A stretch of 64,000 nt of DNA from contig CAVWCQ010000008.1 of the NCBI GenBank assembly GCA_963753545.1, positions 3,286,001 through 3,350,000 on the forward strand, written 5' to 3'. Position numbers and translations under genes: made by a program. Position 1 is the first letter of the stretch. Each line of letters starts with the position of its first letter. Of the stretch, positions 29,059 through 37,691 are shown piece by piece. Below the pieces are notes generated by a model that searched no databases, was not told where the DNA came from, and saw only the letters and a list, made by a program, of their open reading frames with translations. The stretch is from CAVWCQ01 sp963753545. GTDB lineage: Bacteria; Chloroflexota; Anaerolineae; Aggregatilineales; Aggregatilineaceae.

Positions 29059-29730
29059 ATGGATATCAATAGCCCCATTCGAGTCATACTGGCTGACGAC
29101 CATCAGGTCGTGCGGCATGGGATTGGACAATTCCTGGTAGCCTCAGGAATTGAAGTAATCGCCGAAGCAGAAGACGGCGCTGAAGCCCTCAAACTAATCG
29201 AACAGCATCGCCCTGATGTTGCTGTACTCGACATTCAGATGCCACACCTGAGTGGAATTGAGGTTGTCCGGCGCGTTCGACAACAGGGCTGGCGTGTAGG
29301 GCTGTTGATTCTGACCGCCTATAATGATGATCCGTTTGTGTTTGCGGCCCTGGAAGCAGGGGTTAATGGATTTGTGCTCAAGACGGCTGATCTGGAAGAG
29401 ATTGCGGAAGCAGTCAGGGCGGTATACGAAGGGAATTCGGTGCTCGATCCTACTGTCGTCCCTAAACTGATGCAGGCGATGACGCCTCACCCATCAGCCC
29501 CCTATGAACCACTCACAGAACGTGAGCTTGAGGTATTAAAGGCCACTGCGCAAGGACTGACCAACAAGGCTATCGGTTTCCAAATGAATATCAGTGACCG
29601 AACTGTGCAAGGCCATTTGCGCAACATATTTGAGAAACTCAACGTCTCCAGCCGCACCGAAGCGGTTGTCAAAGCCACACAGCTTGGTCTACTCCACCTT
29701 TCAGGGACACATGAAAAACCTTCTGAGTAG
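29059..29730 (+). CDS. NarL/LuxR-family response regulator
   Basis: A 223-residue regulator with a receiver domain (acidic pair in LADDHQVV, phospho-acceptor Asp58 in AVLDIQMPHLSG, Lys in VLKTADLEE) and a C-terminal LuxR helix-turn-helix (LTERELEVLKATAQGL, MNISDRTVQGHLRNIFEKL). The start is ATG 29059; an in-frame TTG six codons upstream is possible. Its stop overlaps the kinase gene start, so the pair forms one two-component system. Confidence 0.92.
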   Translation: MDINSPIRVILADDHQVVRHGIGQFLVASGIEVIAEAEDGAEALKLIEQHRPDVAVLDIQMPHLSGIEVVRRVRQQGWRVGLLILTAYNDDPFVFAALEAGVNGFVLKTADLEEIAEAVRAVYEGNSVLDPTVVPKLMQAMTPHPSAPYEPLTERELEVLKATAQGLTNKAIGFQMNISDRTVQGHLRNIFEKLNVSSRTEAVVKATQLGLLHLSGTHEKPSE

Positions 29731-31354
29731 CTTCCCTTTCCGGCTGCTGGCATTTCTCATTTTACCAATCCTGGTGCTGCTCATGCTCATTTCCTTTGGA
29801 GGTGTAGCGCTGCACCAGGAAGCAATGCGAGATCTGCTCGTTGAACACAATCAACAGGCTGTGCGGGGAACCGCTGTCACATTATCCGAACAGCTCAAAC
29901 AGCGCCGTGAAATCCTGATGGCTTTGGCCGCCAATATTGAGAATGGGCAGGATGTTCAGACAACGCTGGAGAATGCACGTCCCTGGCTCGATGTGTTTTT
30001 TGATGGCGGGATTGCTTTTTACAGGAACGGGGAACTGCTCACAGCTTCGTCTCAAAGTGCGGATTGGGAAGCATTTCCTAATCCTGCTCATCTCAGCGTC
30101 TACAGCTATGTCATTGAGCCGGGGCATAACCAAACGCAAATCATCATACGTACCTCCGCGATCTCAGTTCGCGATCCAAATTCAGTTATTCAGGTTGTTG
30201 GGGCTGTCTCCCTGGAACGCCTGGGGATAGCTGCGGTTCTAGAGAGCCTGCACTCACCCGGAGGGGCAGCATCTTACCTCACTGGCGACGGTGGGCAAAT
30301 TCTTTACCACAGCAACCCGGCACTCGTCGGAAAATATGCAGATCAGATCCCGGCTTCTAAAAAGGATGCGGTTGTAACTTCTGCGCCAGTCGAGGCCCCA
30401 GACTGGACATTGGTTCAGGATGAAAACTGGCACGAAGCGATTAGCCCCTTTATGCGCTATTCGCAGGCCACACCGTTGATCCTTGTGCCAGGGCTGCTAT
30501 TAGCCCTGGTGGTGGTGTGGTTTGGCGTCCGGCGCATTGTTCGGCCTTTGCAGCAGTTGGAAGCACAGGCTAATGAACTCGGATGGGGCAATTTTAGTGC
30601 CATCGAAAAACCTGTGGGCGGGATCGAGGAAATTCAGCACCTGCAAGATGCATTACGATTGATGGTCAAAAACGTCCAGACTGTACAGTCGGGTATGCAC
30701 AACTATATTGGTGCAATCACTCGCGCTCAGGAAGACGAACGCACCCGCCTGGCGCGGGAACTTCATGACGAAACCACGCAATCGTTAGTTGCCCTAAATC
30801 ACCGGCAGCAGCTACTCAAAGTCCACCTACGTGATAATCCGGATGCGGCTGTTTTGCTTACTGAACTGCGCAGTATGATCGAAGCCATTATTGAAGATCT
30901 GCGACGCATCGTGCGGGCCATGCGCCCTATTTATCTGGAGGAGTTGGGGCTGGCGACTGCTCTTAAGATGCTGGTCAAGGATTTGAACCTGGGTGATCAA
31001 GTAGTGGTCAGGTTCGAACAAAAGGGTGAGCCTTGCCGCCTATCGCCCGAACGAGAACTGGCCCTCTATCGCGTTGCCCAGGAAGCACTCAGCAACGCCT
31101 GGCATCACAGCCAGGCAACCAGTATGGCCCTGTCCATCGCTTTTGAAGAAAGTCATGTGACCGTCTCCGTTTCCGACAATGGTAAGGGTTTTGCCTCTCC
31201 GCAGCGCGCAACCGATCTGTCGGGTACTGGACACTTTGGCATCATGGGCATGTACGAGCGCGCCGCGCTGGTGGGTGCCCATCTGCACATCAGTTCCGAG
31301 CGCAGTAAAGGCACAACCGTAACGATCCGCATCCCCTTGACAGAGACAAACTGA
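29711..31354 (+). CDS. NarL-type sensor histidine kinase
   Basis: A membrane sensor of 547 residues. Helix 1 at about 8-32 and helix 2 at about 254-274 enclose a Cache-like extracytoplasmic sensor. A HAMP region follows, then a HisKA_3 dimerisation domain with His352 in ARELHDETTQSLVAL, then the ATPase domain (ELALYRVAQEALSNAWHH, VSDNGKGF, GHFGIMGMYERAALVGA). The ATG at 29711 overlaps the regulator gene by 20 bases. No PAS or haem motif is evident, so the signal is unknown; nearby metal and redox genes are candidate targets. Confidence 0.92.
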   Translation: MKNLLSSFPFRLLAFLILPILVLLMLISFGGVALHQEAMRDLLVEHNQQAVRGTAVTLSEQLKQRREILMALAANIENGQDVQTTLENARPWLDVFFDGGIAFYRNGELLTASSQSADWEAFPNPAHLSVYSYVIEPGHNQTQIIIRTSAISVRDPNSVIQVVGAVSLERLGIAAVLESLHSPGGAASYLTGDGGQILYHSNPALVGKYADQIPASKKDAVVTSAPVEAPDWTLVQDENWHEAISPFMRYSQATPLILVPGLLLALVVVWFGVRRIVRPLQQLEAQANELGWGNFSAIEKPVGGIEEIQHLQDALRLMVKNVQTVQSGMHNYIGAITRAQEDERTRLARELHDETTQSLVALNHRQQLLKVHLRDNPDAAVLLTELRSMIEAIIEDLRRIVRAMRPIYLEELGLATALKMLVKDLNLGDQVVVRFEQKGEPCRLSPERELALYRVAQEALSNAWHHSQATSMALSIAFEESHVTVSVSDNGKGFASPQRATDLSGTGHFGIMGMYERAALVGAHLHISSERSKGTTVTIRIPLTETN

Positions 31355-31367
31355 TATCCTGGACCAA

Positions 31368-31385
31368 TACGCCATTTGGCGCATG
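31368..31385. promoter_or_regulatory. Shared 18-base inverted-repeat element, site 1
   Basis: TACGCCATTTGGCGCATG, with the perfect 12-base palindrome CGCCATTTGGCG save for its central TT. The identical 18 bases recur at 33740-33757 before the PCYCGC lipoprotein gene. Its position upstream of the DUF2085 gene suggests an operator. Confidence 0.5.
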
Positions 31386-31444
31386 GAATGAGATAACTCC
31401 TGCTCCATATTAGGAGGAAGAGATATGGCGAAGGAGTTTACACA

Positions 31445-32248
31445 GTGGGTACCTCTCACGAAATGCAGCGCCGGATTCGAGTGCTGCGAATTACTGGATA
31501 TCTGAGCCGACATTGGCTGCTTATCTTTCTCATTCTCTATGGGTTGTTCGTTTTTCTGCCTTTCCTCGCTCCTGTCTTCATGAATTTGGGATGGTCTGCC
31601 GAGGGGAATAGAATCTATGATATGTACGCGGTGATGTGTCACCAGATGGCCCAGCGTTCATTCTTTCTTTTTGGGGAGAAAGTAATGTACAACGCAGATC
31701 AACTGCCGCTTCGATTGACTGGTGCCAGTTCCGATGCCCTTCTGTTGAGGCATTTCAGAGGCAACGAGACCTATGGATGGAAAGTGGCGTGGTCGGATCG
31801 CATGGTGTCGATGTATGGTGGCATCTGGTTAGCCGGACTGGTATATGGGCTGCTGTCCCGTACGCGCTCCATGAAACCACTTAAGTGGTGGTGGCTAATC
31901 CTACTGGTTCTTCCAATGGCGGTTGATGGCGGTACGCATATGATCAGCGACACCACAAGCGGCCTGTTTGAAGGTTTTCGCTACCGCAATGAGTGGCTGG
32001 CAATTTTAACGGGACATGCACTACCGGACAGTTTTTATGCTGGCGATGCGCTTGGCTCGTTTAACTCGTCGGTGAGGCTGATCAGCGGCCTGCTATTTGG
32101 TTTTGGAATTGTCGGTTTTATTTTCCCGTATCTTGATGGCGCGAGCCAGGAATTGGCGCGGGATAGTGCAGAAAAGCTGAACCGGTGGTACGAAAATGAG
32201 CGCCGCTTACGAGAGATGCTTAAGCGGTCACCTCTTCAATCAGACTAA
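31445..32248 (+). CDS. DUF2085 membrane protein
   Basis: A protein of about 267 residues with an N-terminal helix (WLLIFLILYGLFVFLPF) and several further membrane segments. The family signature is visible as YAVMCHQMAQRSFFLFG and MVSMYGGIWLAGLVYG. Function unknown. The GTG at 31445 (or ATG 31463) opens the frame, but a strong AGGAGG at 31412-31417 precedes an ATG at 31425 in another frame, giving MAKEFTQWVPLTK before a stop. One extra A near 31460 would join the two, so a small frameshift at the start is possible. The gene ends exactly where the TnpB element begins. Confidence 0.75.
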   Translation: MGTSHEMQRRIRVLRITGYLSRHWLLIFLILYGLFVFLPFLAPVFMNLGWSAEGNRIYDMYAVMCHQMAQRSFFLFGEKVMYNADQLPLRLTGASSDALLLRHFRGNETYGWKVAWSDRMVSMYGGIWLAGLVYGLLSRTRSMKPLKWWWLILLVLPMAVDGGTHMISDTTSGLFEGFRYRNEWLAILTGHALPDSFYAGDALGSFNSSVRLISGLLFGFGIVGFIFPYLDGASQELARDSAEKLNRWYENERRLREMLKRSPLQSD

Positions 32249-32400
32249 GTCAACGACCCCATCGCTCAAGCGAGGGGCTTGTCCCTGGCCCTACGGAACG
32301 AGTCCAGTAGCCGAGACGTAGGGCGGGTTGACAGCCGCCCGACGGGCAATATTGCCCGCCGCGATGTGATCTGCAAGACCAGAGAATCCGCATTTCACAC
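32249..32400 (-). ncRNA. Candidate omega (reRNA) guide RNA of TnpB
   Basis: In IS200/IS605 elements the guide RNA scaffold overlaps the tnpB 3' end and the right-end hairpin, and the guide is read from flanking DNA. Here the scaffold would end ...ATGGGGTCGTTGAC on the minus strand near 32249. The guide would then be the opposite strand of the DUF2085 gene's last codons, starting TTAGTCTGATTGAAG. This is an inference from known family biology; extents are approximate. Confidence 0.45.
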
Positions 32401-33379
32401 AGGAGAAGGTGCTTTGTGAGGGACGGTTGAGTTTATCGATATGGCCGCACGAGGGGCACGTCCGCGAGGTGTTGCGGGGGTCAACCGCCAGCACGGGCAC
32501 CCCGGCCAGCCGTGCTTTGTACTCAATAAAGGAGCGCAGTTGAAAGAACGACCAACTATGCACCGTGGCTCTCTGGCCGCGCCGAACCGTTACCCGGTCA
32601 CGAATGCCGCCCAAGTCTTCCAGGGCGATGCCGCGTCCGGTGTCTTGCGCCGCAGCCACGATCCGTTTGCTGATCGTGTGGTTCACATCTTTGGCAAAGC
32701 GGCTTTCTTTTCCGCTGAGCTGGTGCAGTCTGCGCCGGGCGCTTTTCGTGCCCTTGCGCTGCAACCTGGCCCGCAAGCGGCGGTGACGGTCACGCACCTG
32801 GTTCACCGCGCTGCCGCTGTAGGTCGTTCCATCGCTGTCCGTCGCCAGGTTGACGATGCCCAGGTCAACCCCCAGGAAGTCCTCCACCGCTTCAATGGGC
32901 GGTTCGTCCGCTTTGCAGACCTGATGCAGGTAGAAATTCCCGCGTCGATAGATCAGGTCGGCTTCGCCTTGCATCGCCGCCAGCAAGCGCCACTGCCCCT
33001 CCCCGGCGACAAAAGGGATCGTTTGCCGTCCGCCAATCGTCCAGAGGGAGATAGTGTGCGTCGGCAAGCGCCACGACAGAATCCGTTTGTCGTAGGCGAT
33101 ACTGCCCTGTGGCTGAAAGACGCGTTTTGCTTGGCGGTCCAATTGGTAAGCGTCGGCGACTTTAGCCAGCATCCGAACCACCATTTGCGCCGACAAGGGG
33201 AACTGGTCGCGGACCGCATAGTACAGAGCGTGATGCAAGTCATACTGCCCAAAGACCTGGCTTTCCCAGGCGTAAGCGCTCACCCAATTAGCCGCCGCAT
33301 TGGCCACCTCCAGGGTGTGTTTGAGCAGGTCCGCCTGTTCCGGCGTGGGTTGCAGTTTCACTTGCGCGATCAGTTTCAT
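32291..33379 (-). CDS. tnpB: TnpB RNA-guided nuclease (IS605 OrfB family)
   Basis: A 362-residue TnpB. All RuvC catalytic residues are present: Asp172 in FLGVDLGIVNLAT, Glu254 in ALEDLGGIR and Asp337 in LADHIAAGNIA. The zinc ribbon is intact (CPSC at 308-311 and CVKC at 327-330). Family members cut DNA next to a short target motif, guided by an RNA made from the element's right end, and help keep the element at its site. The gene looks full length and unbroken, unlike many neighbours. An AAAGGAG site lies about 40 bases upstream of the ATG, so the initiation signal is unusually distant. Confidence 0.92.
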   Translation of the reverse strand: MKLIAQVKLQPTPEQADLLKHTLEVANAAANWVSAYAWESQVFGQYDLHHALYYAVRDQFPLSAQMVVRMLAKVADAYQLDRQAKRVFQPQGSIAYDKRILSWRLPTHTISLWTIGGRQTIPFVAGEGQWRLLAAMQGEADLIYRRGNFYLHQVCKADEPPIEAVEDFLGVDLGIVNLATDSDGTTYSGSAVNQVRDRHRRLRARLQRKGTKSARRRLHQLSGKESRFAKDVNHTISKRIVAAAQDTGRGIALEDLGGIRDRVTVRRGQRATVHSWSFFQLRSFIEYKARLAGVPVLAVDPRNTSRTCPSCGHIDKLNRPSQSTFSCVKCGFSGLADHIAAGNIARRAAVNPPYVSATGLVP

Positions 33380-33486
33380 ACCGTTGATTTTGACTCACTT
33401 GCTCTGGTTCAACAAATCTTGAAAGGAGAAGTCTCACCTTCCTCCCCACACCTAAAGGTGGGGGTATCCGGTGAGTGTTTCTGATG

Positions 33487-33513
33487 ATAAGGCCCTAGAA
33501 ATGGGGCCTTCGG
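33487..33513 (-). terminator. Hairpin after the YHS-domain gene
   Basis: AAGGCCC and GGGCCTT arms enclose a short loop just beyond the stop of the leftward YHS gene. No strong T run follows, so confidence is moderate. Confidence 0.5.
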
Positions 33514-33514
33514 T

Positions 33515-33667
33515 TTACTTCTTCTGGGAAACGAACTTCTCAGGATTTTTGTCGAACTCGCGTTTGCACCCCGGAGTACAGAAATAGTACGTTTGACCTT
33601 GATATTCCGATTTCGCAGGTGCTATTCGTTCATCTATATCCATGCCACAAACAGGGTCTTTAGCCAT
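33515..33667 (-). CDS. YHS-domain protein
   Basis: A 50-residue protein that is essentially one YHS domain: AKDPVCGMDIDE, then YFCTPGCKREFDKNPEKF. The Cys-bearing motifs are those of the metal-binding YHS/TRASH-like domain often found with copper ATPases and metal sensors. I chose the ATG at 33667, 5 bases after an AAGGAG site; longer in-frame starts lack support. It is divergent from the PCYCGC lipoprotein gene and may share its control element. A copper chaperone or sensor role is inferred. Confidence 0.82.
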   Translation of the reverse strand: MAKDPVCGMDIDERIAPAKSEYQGQTYYFCTPGCKREFDKNPEKFVSQKK

Positions 33668-33739
33668 TTTCATCTCCTTATGAAGCACAATCCTGAGAAG
33701 GTTGTATCGCTTCGAAGTAGTCTTTGCCAAGCAGCAATA

Positions 33740-33757
33740 TACGCCATTTGGCGCATG
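33740..33757. promoter_or_regulatory. Shared 18-base inverted-repeat element, site 2
   Basis: The same 18 bases as at 31368-31385 (TACGCCATTTGGCGCATG), here in the 155-base gap between the divergent YHS and PCYCGC lipoprotein genes, so one site could control both. Confidence 0.5.
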
Positions 33758-33822
33758 TCTGTGCCGTACCACTACCGTATAGTAGGGGTAGATTATGGCA
33801 GTTGTTATGGTGGAGAAGACAT

Positions 33823-34263
33823 ATGCGACGGTTTGCCATCGTTATTTTGCTTTTGGCGGGAGCTTTACTCCTGGCTGCGTGCGGCGGTTCAAGCGATTCC
33901 AAGACGGGTAAGTCGAATGAGGCTATTCTGCCCGACTGGGCGCGCAGTGCGCCTCCACGTGTTAAAGAAGCCTACCTTTATGCAGCAGCGAACCCTGAAG
34001 AGCTGGCTAAGTATCCCTGCTACTGTGGCTGTGGGGCAATGGGGCATACCAGCAACCTGAGTTGTTATGTACAAAACATCGCGCCAGACGGCACGGTTAC
34101 TTTTGACAACCACGCCAGCGGCTGCGGCATTTGTGTCGACATCACCCAAGATGTGATGCGCCTGAAGGCCGAGGGCAAATCATCCGTGGACGTGCGCACC
34201 TATGTCGATGCGCAGTACAGCCCCTTCGGCCCGTCGACCAACACCCCACTGCCAACGGAGTAA
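33823..34263 (+). CDS. PCYCGC-motif lipoprotein
   Basis: A 146-residue lipoprotein: signal sequence with lipidated Cys in LLLAACGGS, then the PCYCGCGAMGH motif near 66-76, which names a family of unknown function, and further Cys at NLSCYV and SGCGICVD. The Cys/His richness points to metal binding, probably copper or haem-related, outside the membrane. It opens a rightward cluster of electron-transfer genes, and the next gene begins 1 base after its stop region. The start is ATG 33823 after GTGGAGAAG. Confidence 0.85.
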   Translation: MRRFAIVILLLAGALLLAACGGSSDSKTGKSNEAILPDWARSAPPRVKEAYLYAAANPEELAKYPCYCGCGAMGHTSNLSCYVQNIAPDGTVTFDNHASGCGICVDITQDVMRLKAEGKSSVDVRTYVDAQYSPFGPSTNTPLPTE

Positions 34264-34264
34264 G

Positions 34265-34771
34265 ATGGTGGCGCGTCTGAAGTCCCTACTTAATCTGCAT
34301 CCACGATGGGTTCTGCTGCCTTTTGCCGTGATCGCCATTGGCCTGCTGGTCGTGCCGCCGCCCGGTACGGCTCAGGCGACCACGCGCCACATCACACTCG
34401 ACGCAACCCAGTTCCAATTCGCTCCTGAGCGCGTTCAGGTGAATAAGGGGGATCGGGTCGTTTTCACCCTGACCGCGTCAGACGTGGTTCATGGCTTTTA
34501 CCTGGATGGCTATGGTTTGGAACGACGCATCGTGCCAGGGGTATCGCAGCAAGTCGTGTTTGTCGCTGACAAAGCCGGAAAATTCCGCTATCGATGCGCG
34601 GTGAACTGCGGATCGCTGCACCCCTTCATGATGGGGGAGCTGGTTGTCAATTCAAATACCCCCTACTGGCGCGCCATCGGGTTGGTACTGGTGATGACGG
34701 CGGGGATGTTGGTTTATCTCTGGCAAACAGGCAAAAACAAATCGATTAGGGACCTTGATGCAGCACACTGA
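34265..34771 (+). CDS. Membrane-anchored cupredoxin with CuA-type site
   Basis: A 168-residue protein with an N-terminal helix (WVLLPFAVIAIGLLVVPP), a cupredoxin domain and a second helix near the C-terminus (IGLVLVMTAGMLVYL). The copper ligands read CAVNCGSLHPFM, the C-x3-C-x3-H-x2-M pattern of the binuclear CuA centre of cytochrome oxidase subunit II and nitrous oxide reductase, with the upstream His in DVVHGFYLDGYGLE. It is too short to be a complete subunit II, and no oxidase subunit I is nearby. It is coupled to the polyferredoxin gene, which starts inside its 3' end. Confidence 0.85.
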   Translation: MVARLKSLLNLHPRWVLLPFAVIAIGLLVVPPPGTAQATTRHITLDATQFQFAPERVQVNKGDRVVFTLTASDVVHGFYLDGYGLERRIVPGVSQQVVFVADKAGKFRYRCAVNCGSLHPFMMGELVVNSNTPYWRAIGLVLVMTAGMLVYLWQTGKNKSIRDLDAAH

Positions 34772-36131
34772 CCTGTTAACCCGCGTACCGCTGCTGAAGC
34801 GCCTGTTGAAAACGCGCGCTTTCCAACCCAGCCTGATGCTGATCACGCTGTTCGTCTTTACGCTTGCGATCCTGACTGGAATCGTAGGGACACCTGTGGG
34901 CAGCCGTAATTTTGGCATCATCTTCGTCTGGATTGTCTGGTGGGCGCTGCTGATGATTCTGCTCGTGCCCCTGTTCGGGCGACTGTGGTGCTCGATGTGC
35001 CCGATCCCTGCCCCGGGGGAATGGCTCCAGCGCCGCGCTATTGTCCAGCGCAGGCCAGGCAAGCTGTGGACGCTTGGCTTACGGTGGCCGCGCCGCCTGA
35101 AAAATATGTGGCTGCAAAATTTTGGTTTTCTGAGCGTCGCGCTATTCAGCACCATTATCCTCACCCGCCCGAGCGTGAGTGCGTGGCTGCTGCTGGGTTT
35201 TCTGCTGGTGGGCGTTGGGTTGAGCGCCCTCTACAAGAATCGTGTGTTCTGCCGCTATGTGTGCCCGGTTGGCGGGTTCATCGGCCTGTATTCGCTGCTT
35301 TCCCCCCTTGAACTGCGCGTCGCTGATCCCAATGTGTGTGCCAACCACAAAACCAAAGACTGCATCACGGGCAATGAATTCGGCTATGGCTGCCCCTGGA
35401 TGGTTTTCCCCGGAAACCTGACGCGGAACGTTTACTGTGGGATGTGCTTCGAATGCCTGAAAACCTGTCCGCAGAATAACATTGTGCTCAATCTGCGCTC
35501 GTTTGGCAGCGATCTGATGGTCGCCCAGGAACGCCGCCTGGATGAAGCCTACAAAGCCTTCATTATGCTGGGCTGCGCGCTGCTCTATTCAGCCGTGCTG
35601 CTCGGACCGTGGGGCTGGCTGAAGGGGTGGGCCAATATGGACACGCTGCCCCACTGGGCGCTGTATGCATTCAGCTTCTTGATTTTTAATCTCGTGCTTT
35701 TACCGGGGGTGTTTGGCCTGGTGGTATGGGCGGCGCGAAAGCTGTCCAAACAGCAGCAGCCTTTCCGCCAGGTAGTCGTGGACTACGCCTATGCACTCAT
35801 CCCGCTCGGCCTGGCTGCCTGGATCGCCTTCAGTTTTGGGTTTGTGTTGACCAATGGCTCCTATGCGCTAGACGTGCTGTCTGATCCCTTCGGCTGGGGC
35901 TGGAACCTGTTTGGAACGGCCAACACACCCTGGACACCGCTTGGTTCCACCTTCATTCCGTTTTTACAGGTGGGGGTGCTGACCGCCGGACTGCTCTTTG
36001 CGCTCAATACCGCGAACAAGATCGCACGACAGCATACCGATCATCACCGGGCGGCATTTCTGGCGGCTCTTCCCATCAGTGGATTCAGCTTACTTGTTAC
36101 TTTGGGATTTCTGAGGTTGTATCTGGGATGA
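34758..36131 (+). CDS. NapH/NosR-like membrane polyferredoxin
   Basis: A 457-residue membrane protein with about eight hydrophobic helices. Two cytoplasmic-face CxxxCP/CxxCP motifs (LWCSMCPIP and FCRYVCPVGG) and a ferredoxin motif CGMCFECLKTCP, plus further Cys in CANHKTKDC, indicate [4Fe-4S] clusters. This is the layout of NapH, NosR and RdxA proteins, which pass electrons from quinol or cytoplasmic donors across the membrane. It lies between two CuA-type proteins, so electrons probably flow to those copper centres. The ATG at 34758 is preferred over the adjacent TTG. Confidence 0.87.
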   Translation: MQHTDLLTRVPLLKRLLKTRAFQPSLMLITLFVFTLAILTGIVGTPVGSRNFGIIFVWIVWWALLMILLVPLFGRLWCSMCPIPAPGEWLQRRAIVQRRPGKLWTLGLRWPRRLKNMWLQNFGFLSVALFSTIILTRPSVSAWLLLGFLLVGVGLSALYKNRVFCRYVCPVGGFIGLYSLLSPLELRVADPNVCANHKTKDCITGNEFGYGCPWMVFPGNLTRNVYCGMCFECLKTCPQNNIVLNLRSFGSDLMVAQERRLDEAYKAFIMLGCALLYSAVLLGPWGWLKGWANMDTLPHWALYAFSFLIFNLVLLPGVFGLVVWAARKLSKQQQPFRQVVVDYAYALIPLGLAAWIAFSFGFVLTNGSYALDVLSDPFGWGWNLFGTANTPWTPLGSTFIPFLQVGVLTAGLLFALNTANKIARQHTDHHRAAFLAALPISGFSLLVTLGFLRLYLG

Positions 36132-37118
36132 ACTACCGAGAATGGCTTGCACTGGCGGTTGTGGGTTTGATTGTGATCGGGGTACCGGGCGCTGCCTTGG
36201 GCTACCAACACTGGCTGCGCCCGCATACTGCTGCGCATCAGGTCATCGATATTAAGGCCTCTGCACCTGAAAAAGGCGGCTTTAGTCCAGACGCGATCCG
36301 GGTTCCCATGAACGAGCCAGTAACACTACGATTCACGTCAATGGATGTCACGCACGGGATATCCATTGGACCTGGGCTTGGCGTTGAGATGGGACACTTA
36401 GATCCCGGCACAGTGAAGGAAATTACGCTCACGTTTGACCACCCCGGCACCTATACCTACTATTGCAACACGTGGTGCAGCACCGATCATTGGCGGATGC
36501 GGGGCGTTATTGAGGTGTACGATCCCGCTCATCCAGACCTGATTCTTCCGGCGCAGCCCGATCCGATCATTGCCGGGTTAATCGCGGAGGGTGTCGATAT
36601 CGACGCAGAAATGCCTGAAAGCGCAGTCCACTCGTTTGAGCGACAGCCCTCTGCTGAGCGTGCACCAGCGATCATCGATTCGCTGGACATTCCGGCTGAG
36701 CTGACAGACGCCGATTGGCAGCATTCGCATACCCCCATGCAGGCGGTTGAGCGGTTAGCTGAACAGAATCCGGCAGCCGCTGAAACCGACTTGCTCGATG
36801 TCGCCGCATACCTGTGGACTGCAGAATTCTTCCCCAGAGTCGCTTGTGCAAGCGGAGCAGCTTTATAACCAGAACTGCGCGGCCTGTCATGGGCAGTATG
36901 GGGGTGGGGATGGCCCCGCAGCCGATACGACCGCTAAGGAACCCATTGCTTTTGCGGATGCTGGATATATGTTCGAGAGGCGAGGCGACGTGCTTTATGC
37001 CAAAATCCGACGCGGCGGGATGGGTACGGGGATGCCCAACTTTGGCACGCTGTTTACACCTGAAGAAACATGGGCATTCGTTGACTATCTGTGGACCCTG
37101 AGCGCAACGCAGCATTAG
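36128..37118 (+). CDS. CuA cupredoxin - cytochrome c fusion (apparent frameshift)
   Basis: A protein of about 329 residues. Residues 1-30 anchor it in the membrane, a cupredoxin domain follows with the CuA ligand set CNTWCSTDHWRM, then a linker and a class I cytochrome c domain with haem site CAACHG and axial Met in GTGMPNF. The cupredoxin frame stops at 36868. The cytochrome frame begins in the same stretch, and removing one T near 36829-36832 joins them as AAYLWTAEFSPESLVQAEQLY. A CuA domain fused to cytochrome c is the plan of caa3-type oxidase subunit II, but no subunit I is present. Alternatively the two are separate genes with overlapping ends. Confidence 0.8.
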
Positions 37119-37289
37119 GCCGACAGGTGTCACATGAAGGGCCGCTCGTACAAGCATAAAACTGATTCATTTGCGTCAAAACAGCGGCTTATTTGCTTAT
37201 TTGGCCCTGTTGTTGATCACTTCAGGGCACTTCATATTATACTTAAGAAAGATGTATAGCATTCGTTTTACGCCACTTTTTCTCGTATT

Positions 37290-37657
37290 CTAACTTTGAC
37301 AAAAAATTAGTTGATCACTATTTGACCTGTTTTTCTCGTGGCGATTCCGCTACCCCCCCCTTAAACGGCTGACGACTAACCGTTTTCTAACCGTGTGCCA
37401 CCTTTGAGAACAAAAAACGGTTTCACCGCAAAAGTGGACAACGAAAGTCCTGCCCTGTGGTTATTGAGCACAGCCCTCTCCTGTCCGAGCTTCGCTCGGT
37501 CATCCTCTCCTGTGAAAATAGAAAAAATAATCTCACCGCAAAGAGCGCAAAACGCGGCTGCGCTAGGAAAAACAAGAAAAGCCATACCATCAGTATATAA
37601 CGGAAGGGGTGCGGAAAATACTCCCTTAAAGTTGAACCTTAAGTACTATTTTGAAGA
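37290..37657 (+). repeat. Dispersed repeat family, copy B
   Basis: The longest copy. The head is AAAAAATTAGTTGATCAC, then a C-run, the GACTAACCGTTTTCTAACCG middle motif, an interior with a small CCGAGCTTCGCTCGG hairpin, and the tail CTTAAAGTTGAACCTTAAG at 37624-37642. Same orientation as copies A and C. It fills most of the 620-base gap between the cytochrome gene and the leftward operon; short open frames here are not convincing genes. Confidence 0.7.
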
Positions 37658-37691
37658 AAAAACGGTGAAAAATTATGGCTCTACACAGAAA

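Larger units (their letters stand above)
32249..33475 (-). mobile_element. IS200/IS605-type element carrying only tnpB
   Basis: An element of about 1.2 kb, read leftward. The 5' end (33430-33475) holds a hairpin of the type CCCCACACCTAAAGGTGGGG. The 3' end (32255-32280) holds CCCCATCGCTCAAGCGAGGGG. Between them is a single intact tnpB and no tnpA transposase, so movement would need a transposase supplied from elsewhere. The right end abuts the stop codon of the DUF2085 gene. Exact boundaries are inferred from the hairpins, with no target duplication expected for this family. Confidence 0.8.
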
